Below, in pieces: positions 51,081-59,186 of a DNA stretch of 64,000 nucleotides (its first letter is position 1; every line of letters begins with the position of its first letter). The notes under the pieces are model-generated. The model did not search any database. It had not been told where the DNA came from and saw nothing but the letters and a program-made list of their open reading frames with translations. Source of the DNA: MGBC120314 sp051877855 (GTDB lineage Bacteria; Bacillota; Clostridia; Lachnospirales; Lachnospiraceae); contig JBJEJH010000020.1 in the NCBI GenBank assembly GCA_051877855.1, forward strand, positions 1 through 64,000, in the 5' to 3' direction. Both the position numbers and the translations under genes were made by a program.

Positions 51081-51091
51081 GAGGTGCCGGG

Positions 51092-52477
51092 ATGCCAAAG
51101 GTCGTAGAAACTGAATTGTTCAAGCTGACCATTAGTGATGATCTGATGAAGGCGGAACTGGAAATCACTCCTGCACAATCCGGTATGGAGTATGATGAAA
51201 ATGATATCATGAAATTTCTTGATGAAAATGGTATCCGTATGGGAATTAAAGCGGATCGAATAAAGGAAATGGTATCGGAAAAGATTATTTTTCTTCCAAT
51301 GAAAATTGCGGAGGGAAAAAATCATATTGATGGAACAAATGGCCGATATGAGATCCTGTTTGACACGAAGACGGAGTTTAAACCGGAGATTCTTGAGGAT
51401 GGATCGGTGGATTATCTTAATACCAAGTTGTTTGAGGAAGTAAAGGCAGGAACGGAAGTGGCAAGATATATTCATTGTACGTCGGGTGAATTTGGCTATA
51501 ATATTATGGGAAAAATTCTTGTACCGAAGAAGGGACGAGAATTATCTCCGCTGCGGGGGCGTGGTATTGAACGCGGTGAGAATAGTGATATCTATTATGC
51601 AAGTATTACCGGTAAGATTGAGTATAAACTTGGCGAAATTAATATCAATGAAGTATATGAGCATCATGGTAATCTGGATATGTCCCACAACAATATACGT
51701 TTTTCGGGAGATGTCAAGATTTTTGGTGATGTGGAGAGTGGTATGACCATTGACGCCCATGGCAACGTAGAAGTGACCGGTCATGTATCCGGAGCTACGA
51801 TTCGGGCGGGTAAGGATATTATTCTGAAACGCGGTGTCCAGGGAATGGGCAAAGCGGTTATTGAGGCCAAGGGCAATTTGTACGGACAGTTTTTTGAGGA
51901 TGCGAAGATCGAGGTTCAGGGAAATCTGGAAGCGAATTATCTGTTGAATTGTGATACATATGTGAATGGCAAAATAAACATTCGAGGAAAGCAGGGTGTG
52001 ATTCTTGGGGGTAAGACCCATGGTGTTCATGGGATTGAGGTTCAGAATGCGGGGAATGAAATTGAGGTTCCCACAACCATTTCGGTTGGAATCAGTAATG
52101 CTATTCTGATGCAGTATGCATCTTTAGCAGAGCGCTTAAAAGCAATTGAGGAAGACTTAAAGGTGATAGAAAGCGGCATTTTGAAGCTGAACCGTGCAAG
52201 ATGTATGAATCAGAGTGTTGGAGATGAGACGACTTCGGCAAAACTGATGCAGGCCAAGATCATTAAGAATGCAGAAAAAAGCAAAAATTTGGAACAACGT
52301 AAGCATTTGTTTGCCCAAATTAATGAGGCGAGTAAAGCAACATTCGGTGCGCATGGAGATGTATATCCGGGAGTGTTCCTTAAAATGGATGCTGTTACCA
52401 AAAAGATTACGACGAAGTGTAGTCATTCGATTTTTAGGGCAGTGGATGGACGCTTTATTGTGAGAAGTATGGATTAG
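51092..52477 (+). CDS. FapA family polymerising protein (DUF342)
   Basis: A 461-residue cytoplasmic protein of the FapA/DUF342 group. The N-terminal part (1-150) includes YDENDIMKFLDENGIRMGI. The central right-handed beta-helix (about 175-335) has the repeating G-D-V pattern: HGNLDMSHNNIRFSGDVKIFGDVESGMTIDAHGNVEVTGHVSGATIRAGKDI. A coiled coil follows (LAERLKAIEEDLKVIESG). Relatives act as scaffold or cell-surface/motility regulators. It is coupled to the repeat protein and precedes the second M14 pair by 17 bases. Confidence 0.85.
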   Translation: MPKVVETELFKLTISDDLMKAELEITPAQSGMEYDENDIMKFLDENGIRMGIKADRIKEMVSEKIIFLPMKIAEGKNHIDGTNGRYEILFDTKTEFKPEILEDGSVDYLNTKLFEEVKAGTEVARYIHCTSGEFGYNIMGKILVPKKGRELSPLRGRGIERGENSDIYYASITGKIEYKLGEININEVYEHHGNLDMSHNNIRFSGDVKIFGDVESGMTIDAHGNVEVTGHVSGATIRAGKDIILKRGVQGMGKAVIEAKGNLYGQFFEDAKIEVQGNLEANYLLNCDTYVNGKINIRGKQGVILGGKTHGVHGIEVQNAGNEIEVPTTISVGISNAILMQYASLAERLKAIEEDLKVIESGILKLNRARCMNQSVGDETTSAKLMQAKIIKNAEKSKNLEQRKHLFAQINEASKATFGAHGDVYPGVFLKMDAVTKKITTKCSHSIFRAVDGRFIVRSMD

Positions 52478-52494
52478 AAAATGCGGAGGAAGTT

Positions 52495-53433
52495 ATGATT
52501 CAGGAAGTGGCTTCGGTGGAAATGTCTGTTCATGAGAGGATGACAATAAAAAAGAACCGGTTACAGCCGGAGGTTCTCACCGGAAAGGAAAAGAGATTTT
52601 CACTAGTTACAGGAATTCATGGAGATGAGTTGGATGGACAATACATTTGTTATGAGGTGATTCGTAGAATTAATGAGCATCCGGAGTATCTTACCGGTAT
52701 TGTGGATGTATATCCGGCGATTAATCCTCTGGGTGTGGATACGGGAGTTCGTGGAATTCCTATGTTTGATCTGGATATGAACCGGGTTTTTCCGGGTTCT
52801 GAAAATGGCGCTATGGCAGAGTATGCAGCAGCTAAGGTTGTGGGTGACATTATCGGCAGTGATTTGTGTCTGGATCTTCACTCCAGTAATATATTTATCA
52901 AGGAAATTCCACAGGTGCGTGTAAACGAGGAAAATGCCGGAAAACTTCTTCCTTATGCGAAAATGCTTAATGCAGATCTGGTCTGGATTTATTCCTCCAT
53001 CACGGTATTAGATGCGACATTAGCATATTCCCTTAACAAGATGGGGGTTCCGGCTCTGGTGGCAGAGATGGGTGTTGGACTTCGTATTGATAACGAACTG
53101 TGTCAGCAAATGATTGATGGGATTTTTAATCTGATGAAGGAATTAGGAATTTGGCAGGGGGAGACTAAGCCGGTTCGGGATCCGCTGATTTGTCTGGAGG
53201 GTGATGTCAGTGTGCTGCGTAGTGAAGTGACTGGAATCTTTGTGCGCAAGGTGGATGGATTGGGCAGTGTAGAGGCCGGTACCTGTATCGGTGAGATCAT
53301 TGAACCGATTTCCGGAACCGTATTGCAGAGTTTTGCTGCGCCGACGGCAGGTTTTGTATTTACCTTAAGAGAACATCCGGTGGTTTATCGTGGTGATATT
53401 ATAGCCAGAGTGCATGGAGGTTTGCATGAATAG
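52495..53433 (+). CDS. M14-type zinc amidohydrolase, second active copy
   Basis: A 312-residue AstE/AspA-like protein highly similar to 5503-6450. Zinc ligands are present in GIHGDELDGQY (His, Glu) and DLHSSN (His). The MNRVFPG and VAEMGVG motifs and the C-terminal GEIIEPISGTV beta domain are also kept. It overlaps the next gene by 8 bases. It is far from the ATP-grasp operon, so the M14 pair can act independently of it. Substrate unknown; N-acyl amino acids are the family norm. Confidence 0.8.
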   Translation: MIQEVASVEMSVHERMTIKKNRLQPEVLTGKEKRFSLVTGIHGDELDGQYICYEVIRRINEHPEYLTGIVDVYPAINPLGVDTGVRGIPMFDLDMNRVFPGSENGAMAEYAAAKVVGDIIGSDLCLDLHSSNIFIKEIPQVRVNEENAGKLLPYAKMLNADLVWIYSSITVLDATLAYSLNKMGVPALVAEMGVGLRIDNELCQQMIDGIFNLMKELGIWQGETKPVRDPLICLEGDVSVLRSEVTGIFVRKVDGLGSVEAGTCIGEIIEPISGTVLQSFAAPTAGFVFTLREHPVVYRGDIIARVHGGLHE

Positions 53434-54361
53434 GGAAGTTATATATGAGTTAGATGGCTTATATCGGGAAAATTTTAAGATCGAAGGTTTTTCTTTTGGT
53501 CATGGAACTCCGGCGGCATGTATCGTTGGTTCCAGCAGGGGGAATGAGATTCAACAGATGTATATCTGTTCACAGCTCATTAAGGTATTAAAAAATCTGG
53601 AGGAGCACGGCAATATTTCAGCGAACAATGAGATTCTGGTGATTCCTTCCATTAATCATTATTCCATGAATGTGGGAAAGCGTTTCTGGGCGACGGACAA
53701 TAACGATATTAATCGTACGTTTCCCGGTTCGGTGGAGGGAGATACGACCAAAAGAATCGCTAATGCAGTGTTTCAGCGGGTTCAGGGATATAACTACGGA
53801 ATTCAGTTTACGTCTTTTTATATGCCCGGAGACTTTATTCCTCATGTTCGTATGATGGAGACGGGATTTCAGAGTGCCAGTCTGGCGAACCTTTTTGGTA
53901 CACCTTATGTTTTGATTCGTAAGCCCAAGCCTTTTGATACGGCAACGTTGAATTATAATTGGCAGATGAATGGAACCAATGCATTTTCATTATATACAAG
54001 CAGTACGGAAAATATTGACGATAAATCCGCCAGACAGGCAGTTTCTTCAGTTCTTCGATTCCTGACCAGAATGGGAATACTGAAGTATAATAATCATAGC
54101 GGGTATATTGCCAGTGTAATCCATGAAGAGGATCTGATGCCGATATCCACAAGGTCGGCAGGTATTTATAAACACTACAAACAGCCGGGAGATCCGGTGT
54201 TCCACGGAGATGTGATTGGGGAAATTACCGATCCTTATGATGGAGAAGTTCTGGATACCGTTGTTTCACCGACGGATGGTATCGTTTTTTTTGCCCATAC
54301 GGCACCGATGGTTATGGAAAATGCGGTGGTTTATAAGGTTATTCGCAGAATGCATGAGTAA
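53426..54361 (+). CDS. M14-type paralogue lacking metal ligands, second copy
   Basis: A 311-residue protein matching 6447-7391. It has GSSRGNE where the active partner has GIHGDE, YGIQFTS in place of DIHAS, and no EMG catalytic segment. NDINRTFPG and the C-terminal GDVIGEITDPYDGE domain are retained. ATG 53426 is used because GGAGG (53416-53420) is 5 bases upstream; the earlier ATG 53414 overlaps that site. It is translationally coupled to the active copy, which again points to a two-subunit complex. Confidence 0.75.
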   Translation: MNREVIYELDGLYRENFKIEGFSFGHGTPAACIVGSSRGNEIQQMYICSQLIKVLKNLEEHGNISANNEILVIPSINHYSMNVGKRFWATDNNDINRTFPGSVEGDTTKRIANAVFQRVQGYNYGIQFTSFYMPGDFIPHVRMMETGFQSASLANLFGTPYVLIRKPKPFDTATLNYNWQMNGTNAFSLYTSSTENIDDKSARQAVSSVLRFLTRMGILKYNNHSGYIASVIHEEDLMPISTRSAGIYKHYKQPGDPVFHGDVIGEITDPYDGEVLDTVVSPTDGIVFFAHTAPMVMENAVVYKVIRRMHE

Positions 54362-54384
54362 TACATTGTAAAGGAGAATTGAGG

Positions 54385-55422
54385 ATGCGTAAGTTTGAAG
54401 GATTTCAGAAGGGTGTTAACCTTGGAGGATGGATTTCACAGTTTGCCAAGTATGATCCAAAGCATTTTGAAACTTTTATTACAAAGAAGGATATTGATTA
54501 TATAGCCGGGCTTGGATTTGATCATGTACGTGTTCCGGTGGATTATAATGTCTTGGAAGATGAGGACGGCAATATGATTGAAAGTGGCTTTGCTTATCTT
54601 AAGAATTGTATGGATTGGTGTCGTGCCAATAACCTTCGTATGTTGATTGATCTTCATGAGTGCTTTGGATATTCCTTTGATCCCTTGAAAAAGGATATGG
54701 ATCGTAAGGTGTTCTTTTATGATGAAAAGCTGCAGGAGCGTTTTTTGAAATTATGGACAGAAATTGCAACAAGATTTCGGGATTATCAGGAAATGGTGGC
54801 CTTTGAGCCTTTGAACGAGGTCGTTCTTCCCGAAGTTGCAGATGCCTGGAATAAACTGGTGCGACGGTATATTGAAATGATGAGAGAGATTGTGCCGGAT
54901 GCCTATCTTGTTATTGGAGGGGTGTGCTACAATGATGTTCTCAGTGTGCCGTTGCTGGATGCGCCATATGACAATAAGATAGTTTATAATTTTCATTGTT
55001 ATGACCCGAAGGTTTTCACCCATCAGGGTGCTTACTGGATGGAGGAGATGCCTTCGGATTTCCGTATTGGTTATCCGGAGACGGTGGAAAATTACCGCAG
55101 GGCCAGCCGTGCAATTTCGGACAATCTTGAGGCGGCACTTTTTAATGAAGATGTCACACAGATGGGAGTGGACTTCTTTGAGAAAATCTTTGCGCCGGCG
55201 CTGGAACATGCCAAAAAAAATGATGCACCGCTGTATTGTGGGGAGTATGGTGTTATTGATCTGGCCAACAACGAAGATAAGATTCGCTGGTTAAAGGATA
55301 TTCACACTGCTTTTGCAAAACATGGCATCGGTCATGCGTTATGGAATTACAAAGAAAAGGATTTTGGATTCGTGGATCCGAAATTTGAAGAAATAAAAGA
55401 CGAATTTATCGCCTGCCTGTAA
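54385..55422 (+). CDS. Glycoside hydrolase family 5 enzyme, no signal peptide
   Basis: A 345-residue (beta/alpha)8 glycosidase of family 5. It opens with FQKGVNLGGWISQF and has the HVRVPVDYNVL strand, the acid/base Glu in AFEPLNEVV and the nucleophile Glu in LYCGEYGVID, plus NFHCYDP and ALWNYKEKDFG. No signal peptide is present, so it should act on short imported oligosaccharides (beta-glucans or similar) inside the cell. ATG 54385 is 8 bases after AAGGAG. It lies 23 bases after the second M14 gene. Confidence 0.88.
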   Translation: MRKFEGFQKGVNLGGWISQFAKYDPKHFETFITKKDIDYIAGLGFDHVRVPVDYNVLEDEDGNMIESGFAYLKNCMDWCRANNLRMLIDLHECFGYSFDPLKKDMDRKVFFYDEKLQERFLKLWTEIATRFRDYQEMVAFEPLNEVVLPEVADAWNKLVRRYIEMMREIVPDAYLVIGGVCYNDVLSVPLLDAPYDNKIVYNFHCYDPKVFTHQGAYWMEEMPSDFRIGYPETVENYRRASRAISDNLEAALFNEDVTQMGVDFFEKIFAPALEHAKKNDAPLYCGEYGVIDLANNEDKIRWLKDIHTAFAKHGIGHALWNYKEKDFGFVDPKFEEIKDEFIACL

Positions 55423-55465
55423 TTTTTATGGGATTTTGATGTCGATTATAGTTCAAGGATAAAAT

Positions 55466-55517
55466 ACGCCCCAATATCTTATATCTCCTATGTAAGAAGA
55501 GTAAGATATTGGGGCGT
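55466..55517. terminator. Bidirectional terminator, 16-bp perfect stem
   Basis: ACGCCCCAATATCTTA pairs perfectly with TAAGATATTGGGGCGT across 20 bases. T-rich sequence follows on the minus side, so it serves the lipoprotein gene and may also stop the GH5 transcript. Confidence 0.75.
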
Positions 55518-55546
55518 TCATCATGGATCGTTTTTGTAAAGAAAGT

Positions 55547-56110
55547 TTACTGTACTTTTATTTCGGATACAGCCTTAGAAAAAAGGATCGTTCCCTCTAC
55601 ACTATATATTTCGATACGTACATCATCGATATCGATATGGTAATCATTTCGGAAACTGTCGGCAAGCCCTTGGGCTGATTCGGCCAAACTTGCTTCAAAG
55701 GTGTCGGATAGTTGTTCTTTGGTTAAACCGGAATAATCAAAAGCTTGGGTAAAATGATAGGCTGCGACTAAAATTTTCCCATCAGCAGAAAATTCAATTG
55801 TAAGTCCGGAAGAAGCCATTTGCTCATTAATTGCCTGTTCTGTTAGTTCTTTTTCTGTAGATGTAATCCATTCTGCTAAAGATATGGTGTTGATGGTTTC
55901 TTTTGCAGAGGTAGTGTTTTCCTGCGTGGTTGTAGTTTCTTCTACTGCGGTGGTATTTTCCTGTGTGGTTGTAGTCTCTTCTGCTACCGTAGTTGTTTCT
56001 TCCGATGTTGTCGTGGAAGCAGAAGGCTGGGCCGTATCTTTGGAGTTGCATGCGCTGATGCATAGCACGGCCAATAATCCAAGGCAAGTAAGTGTCATTC
56101 GTTTTCTCAT
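55547..56110 (-). CDS. Small lipoprotein with Thr/Glu repeats
   Basis: A 187-residue lipoprotein: MRKRMTLTCLGLLAVLCISAC holds the signal and lipobox (Cys21). A Ser/Thr/Glu spacer with two near-identical 12-residue units (EETTTTQENTT) spans about 30-75. The C-terminal domain (about 80-187) reads LTEQAINEQMASSGLTIEFSADGKILVAAYHFTQ and ends in SVEGTILFSKAVSEIKVQ. This type is frequent in Lachnospiraceae (DUF4854-like by impression only). GAGG precedes ATG 56110; a longer upstream frame is open but has no ribosome site. Confidence 0.75.
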   Translation of the reverse strand: MRKRMTLTCLGLLAVLCISACNSKDTAQPSASTTTSEETTTVAEETTTTQENTTAVEETTTTQENTTSAKETINTISLAEWITSTEKELTEQAINEQMASSGLTIEFSADGKILVAAYHFTQAFDYSGLTKEQLSDTFEASLAESAQGLADSFRNDYHIDIDDVRIEIYSVEGTILFSKAVSEIKVQ

Positions 56111-56162
56111 TGTTTTTCCTCGTTTCATATTATTATGTTTGTATAGTTCAATAAACAAAATA

Positions 56163-56191
56163 ATTATATCATATATCGGTTTTAGTGTAAA
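56163..56191 (-). promoter_or_regulatory. Promoter of the lipoprotein gene
   Basis: On the minus strand: TTTACA (56191-56186), 17-bp spacer, consensus TATAAT (56168-56163). Confidence 0.7.
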
Positions 56192-56445
56192 TGAAAAGAC
56201 TCGGAGCGGTGATATTAAAGTTTTAAAGAGTTTATTCCGATAATAATAGTAACAAAGAAAAGTTGTTCTAAAAATTAAAATTGGAAGCAAGCGCTTTAAA
56301 GCGACGCCGGTTGGTTTGACTGGTCTTGCCGGCCGGTGGATACGAAGGGTAACTTTCAATAGAACAAGTCGGATGATATGGGTGGAGATTTTAGTTCACT
56401 TAGGAATATGGATTTTTGAATGGAGATTCAAGAAGGGAGGTAGCA
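56192..56445. other. Intergenic stretch with a GC-rich palindromic core
   Basis: About 250 bases between divergent genes. The part 56288-56345 is far more GC-rich than its surroundings. It holds the perfect palindrome CGCTTTAAAGCG (56291-56302) and a GCCGG...CCGGC inverted repeat. Open frames without starts cross it on both strands. No clear promoter for 56446 was found. It may be a gene remnant, a protein-binding region or an RNA element. Confidence 0.35.
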
Positions 56446-56787
56446 ATGGCAGTTGATCGAATTAATGGCATATCCGGTGGTAATTCTTATGGTGGAAGAG
56501 GGGGCGCAGGTAATTCGGATAATTTTACCAGGGCTATTTCCAATAAGATTGATGAACTTAGAGAGAAAATCTTGAATGGTGAGACGGAAGAGAAATTTCA
56601 GATCGGAAATGCCTCATATACACTAAAGGAATGGGATAAGATTCTGGAACGGTTTGATTCCCAGGAAGAAGCTGTTCGCAAGATGATGCGGGAGGAACAG
56701 CAAGAACGAATGGAAGACGCCAAGCAGGAAAAAGAAATCGTTGCAAATATGCAGAAAAAATTGCGGGAAAAATATAATCTCTCGTAG
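56446..56787 (+). CDS. Hypothetical protein with charged C-terminal helix
   Basis: A 113-residue cytoplasmic protein. A Gly/Ser-rich start (MAVDRINGISGGNSYGGRGG) is followed by IDELREKILNGETEEKFQIGNASYTLKEWDKILERFDS and a long Glu/Gln/Lys helix to the end. I do not recognise the family. GGGAGG 6 bases upstream fixes ATG 56446 over an earlier in-frame start. It is followed by its own gap and the promoter at 56816, so it is a single-gene unit. Confidence 0.7.
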   Translation: MAVDRINGISGGNSYGGRGGAGNSDNFTRAISNKIDELREKILNGETEEKFQIGNASYTLKEWDKILERFDSQEEAVRKMMREEQQERMEDAKQEKEIVANMQKKLREKYNLS

Positions 56788-56815
56788 GTTGTATGATGTT
56801 TGGATATTTTTTCTC

Positions 56816-56844
56816 TTGAAGTAATTATAAAACCTTGCTATAAT
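56816..56844 (+). promoter_or_regulatory. Promoter of the TPR protein operon
   Basis: TTGAAG (56816-56821), 17-bp spacer, consensus TATAAT (56839-56844). Confidence 0.7.
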
Positions 56845-56885
56845 ATAATGTACTTTAGAATCCTTTCAAATATAAGGAGTATGTT

Positions 56886-59066
56886 ATGGCAAATAGTAAA
56901 TTTAGGGTTGAAAAATTGATAAACCACGGAGAATGGCTTAAGGGCTGTCCCGTTTATTTGGTTCGAAGCCAGATCATTCTGAATACAGAGACTTCGAAGA
57001 AGTGTATTGTCAATGAGATGGCAAATATTGGCGAGAAAGAAATTAAGGATGTCATTATTAAGATTGAATGTCTGGATGAAACCGGAGCTGTTGTTCAGAC
57101 CGTGGATAATTGTGCTTACCAGGAAGTGAAAGCAGCCAAGCAGTCGGTATTTGGTGGAAATAAACTTTTTGGCATTGCAGATGAGACTGTTTCGGTTTCT
57201 ATTATTATCAAGGGAGTACGTTATGTCGATGGTACAACCTGGAGTAATGACTATCTTATTAAGGGAATTAAGGTTGATGCACCGGTTAAGATTGACCCGC
57301 AGGATCCAGCCTATGAAATGGCTGCATCCAGATGTAAAGAGCGTGGTGTGACACCAAAGTTCTGGCCAAAAGAATTTCCGGGTGGATGGAGATGTACCTG
57401 TGGACAGTTGAATGATGAAGAAAACATGAGCTGTAGTATGTGTGGTTCTTCAAAATTCTGGATTTTAGACAACTTGAATCGTGAAGATATTATTGAATAT
57501 AAGGAACGTGTGGAGCGGGAGATTCGTCTTCGTTTGGAACGTGAGGAGGAGGAACGTCGTCTCGCTGCAGAGCGTGAAGAAGAGGAGCGCCGGCTTGCTG
57601 CGGAGCGTGAAGCAGAGGAACGAAGATTAGCTGCAGAGCGTGAAGAGGCTGAGCGAATTCGTTTGGAGGAAGAAGCAAGACTTGCTGCAGAGCGTGAGTC
57701 AGAGGAAGCAAGGCTTGCCGAGGAGCGTGCAATTGAAGAGGCAAAGAGACTTGAAGCAGAGAAGAAAGCTGCAGAAGAAAGAGAACGTCTGGAACTTCTC
57801 ATGGCGAAGAAAGAGGCAGTACGTCAGTATAATATGCAGTTGCAGAGAAAGTCTGTAGGTAAGGGTGTTGTTGCAGCAATTGTGGCAGTGGTGGCAGTTG
57901 TTGTGGTGATTGGCGTCTTTAACTTTATTCAATGGATGCGGATTGATGAACGATATGAAAGCGCGCAGAAGTATGTAGATAATTACAACTATAAGGAAGC
58001 TATTGCGGTTTATCAGGGGTTGGGTAACTATAAGGATGCTCCTGAAAAGGTTTTGGAAACCAAGTATGCTTACGCTGAGTATTTATCGGTAATTGGTGAT
58101 TATCAGGCTTCCATTGATCTGTATACACAGCTTGGAAACTATAATGATAGTGCTTCTCACATACCTGCTGTTTATTTAAAGAAGGCTGAGGCTGCAAGGG
58201 AGAATAAACAGTATGCTGAGGCATTTGAATTCTATGAGAAGGCCGGAAATCTGGTAGATGAAGCCTATATGGCATCTTTGAATTTTGAATATGCAGGATA
58301 TCTCAAGGATATGGGAAATTACCAGGAGGCTGTGGAACGATATAGTAATACCGGTGAGATGGCAGGTTCCATGACACAGATTGCAGAGTGCTATTATTTG
58401 CTGGGTAAACAGCAACTGAATCAGAGCCGATTTGATGATGCAATTGATAGTTTTACACATTGTTATGGTGTAGAAGATACGGTGGAACTGAACAAAGAGG
58501 CATACTATCTTAAGGGTAATAAGTTACAGACGGCGGGTGATGTTGAAGGTGCTTATTATTGTTTCCTGAATGCGGGGGATTATTCAGACGCCGCAGAGAA
58601 GAAGGCGGACCTGACTTATGATCTTGGTATGATCCGTCTTAAGGAGAAGAATTATAATGCAGCATATATTTTACTTTCATCCCTTGATCAGGAAGTGGAA
58701 AATCTTGATGAGATTTTAGGAGATGCTAAGTATGAGTATGCAGAGTCCATGCTTGCGAATAACATTGACAAGAGTTTGCTTGAAATCTATAAGTCTCTTC
58801 CAAAAGATCATGAGAATGTAAAAGACCGTATTTCAATGATTGAAAAGTATATTGATTACGTTGGAACTTATGCAACGGATGATAAGGATGCTAAAACAAA
58901 GGAAGTTGTTGTGAAGTTTACAATTCAGAATGATACACCGGAACTTCGTGCGAATGGTGAAGTGCTTGATATTGATTCTTTAAGTTCGGAGAAGTGTAAG
59001 ATTACGAATAAAACAACATTAAAATATACGGATACGGATGGAACAACATACACCTATAAGAAGTGA
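56886..59066 (+). CDS. Membrane protein with zinc ribbon, charged coiled coil and TPR domain
   Basis: A 726-residue protein with five parts. A beta-rich N domain (1-140) has FRVEKLINHGEWLKGCPVYLVRSQIIL. A RanBP2-like zinc ribbon follows: Cys170, Cys172, Cys183, Cys186 in WRCTCGQLNDEENMSCSMCG. Next are a strongly charged coiled coil (about 205-310, repeated EREEEERRLAAE units), a membrane helix (about 317-340) and a C-terminal TPR array (NYKEAIAVYQGLGNYKDAPEK and similar, about 355-640) with a short beta tail. The zinc and coiled-coil side is cytosolic, TPRs outside. It is paralogous to the next gene. Function unknown. Confidence 0.75.
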   Translation: MANSKFRVEKLINHGEWLKGCPVYLVRSQIILNTETSKKCIVNEMANIGEKEIKDVIIKIECLDETGAVVQTVDNCAYQEVKAAKQSVFGGNKLFGIADETVSVSIIIKGVRYVDGTTWSNDYLIKGIKVDAPVKIDPQDPAYEMAASRCKERGVTPKFWPKEFPGGWRCTCGQLNDEENMSCSMCGSSKFWILDNLNREDIIEYKERVEREIRLRLEREEEERRLAAEREEEERRLAAEREAEERRLAAEREEAERIRLEEEARLAAERESEEARLAEERAIEEAKRLEAEKKAAEERERLELLMAKKEAVRQYNMQLQRKSVGKGVVAAIVAVVAVVVVIGVFNFIQWMRIDERYESAQKYVDNYNYKEAIAVYQGLGNYKDAPEKVLETKYAYAEYLSVIGDYQASIDLYTQLGNYNDSASHIPAVYLKKAEAARENKQYAEAFEFYEKAGNLVDEAYMASLNFEYAGYLKDMGNYQEAVERYSNTGEMAGSMTQIAECYYLLGKQQLNQSRFDDAIDSFTHCYGVEDTVELNKEAYYLKGNKLQTAGDVEGAYYCFLNAGDYSDAAEKKADLTYDLGMIRLKEKNYNAAYILLSSLDQEVENLDEILGDAKYEYAESMLANNIDKSLLEIYKSLPKDHENVKDRISMIEKYIDYVGTYATDDKDAKTKEVVVKFTIQNDTPELRANGEVLDIDSLSSEKCKITNKTTLKYTDTDGTTYTYKK

Positions 59067-59111
59067 TAAGTTATCATATTGCTGCCAGGTGAGATACATA
59101 ATGGAAGTAAG

Positions 59112-59148
59112 AAAAGGGCATATTTGAAGATTCAGATATGCCTTTTTT
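59112..59148 (+). terminator. Terminator between the two TPR genes
   Basis: AGGGCATAT pairs with ATATGCCTT around a 12-base loop and is followed by TTTTTT. Confidence 0.75.
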
Positions 59149-59186
59149 GACATAATGTTAATACAAACAGTGTGGGAGATGGTAGG

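Noticed and set aside
56111..56359. Longer start for the lipoprotein with about 80 extra residues
   Set aside because: The extension would bury the signal peptide and lipobox and covers its own promoter; ATG 56110 has the ribosome site.
57311..57802. Long minus-strand frame rich in Ser/Arg
   Set aside because: It is the antisense image of the Glu/Arg-rich coiled-coil coding region of the TPR protein at 56886.
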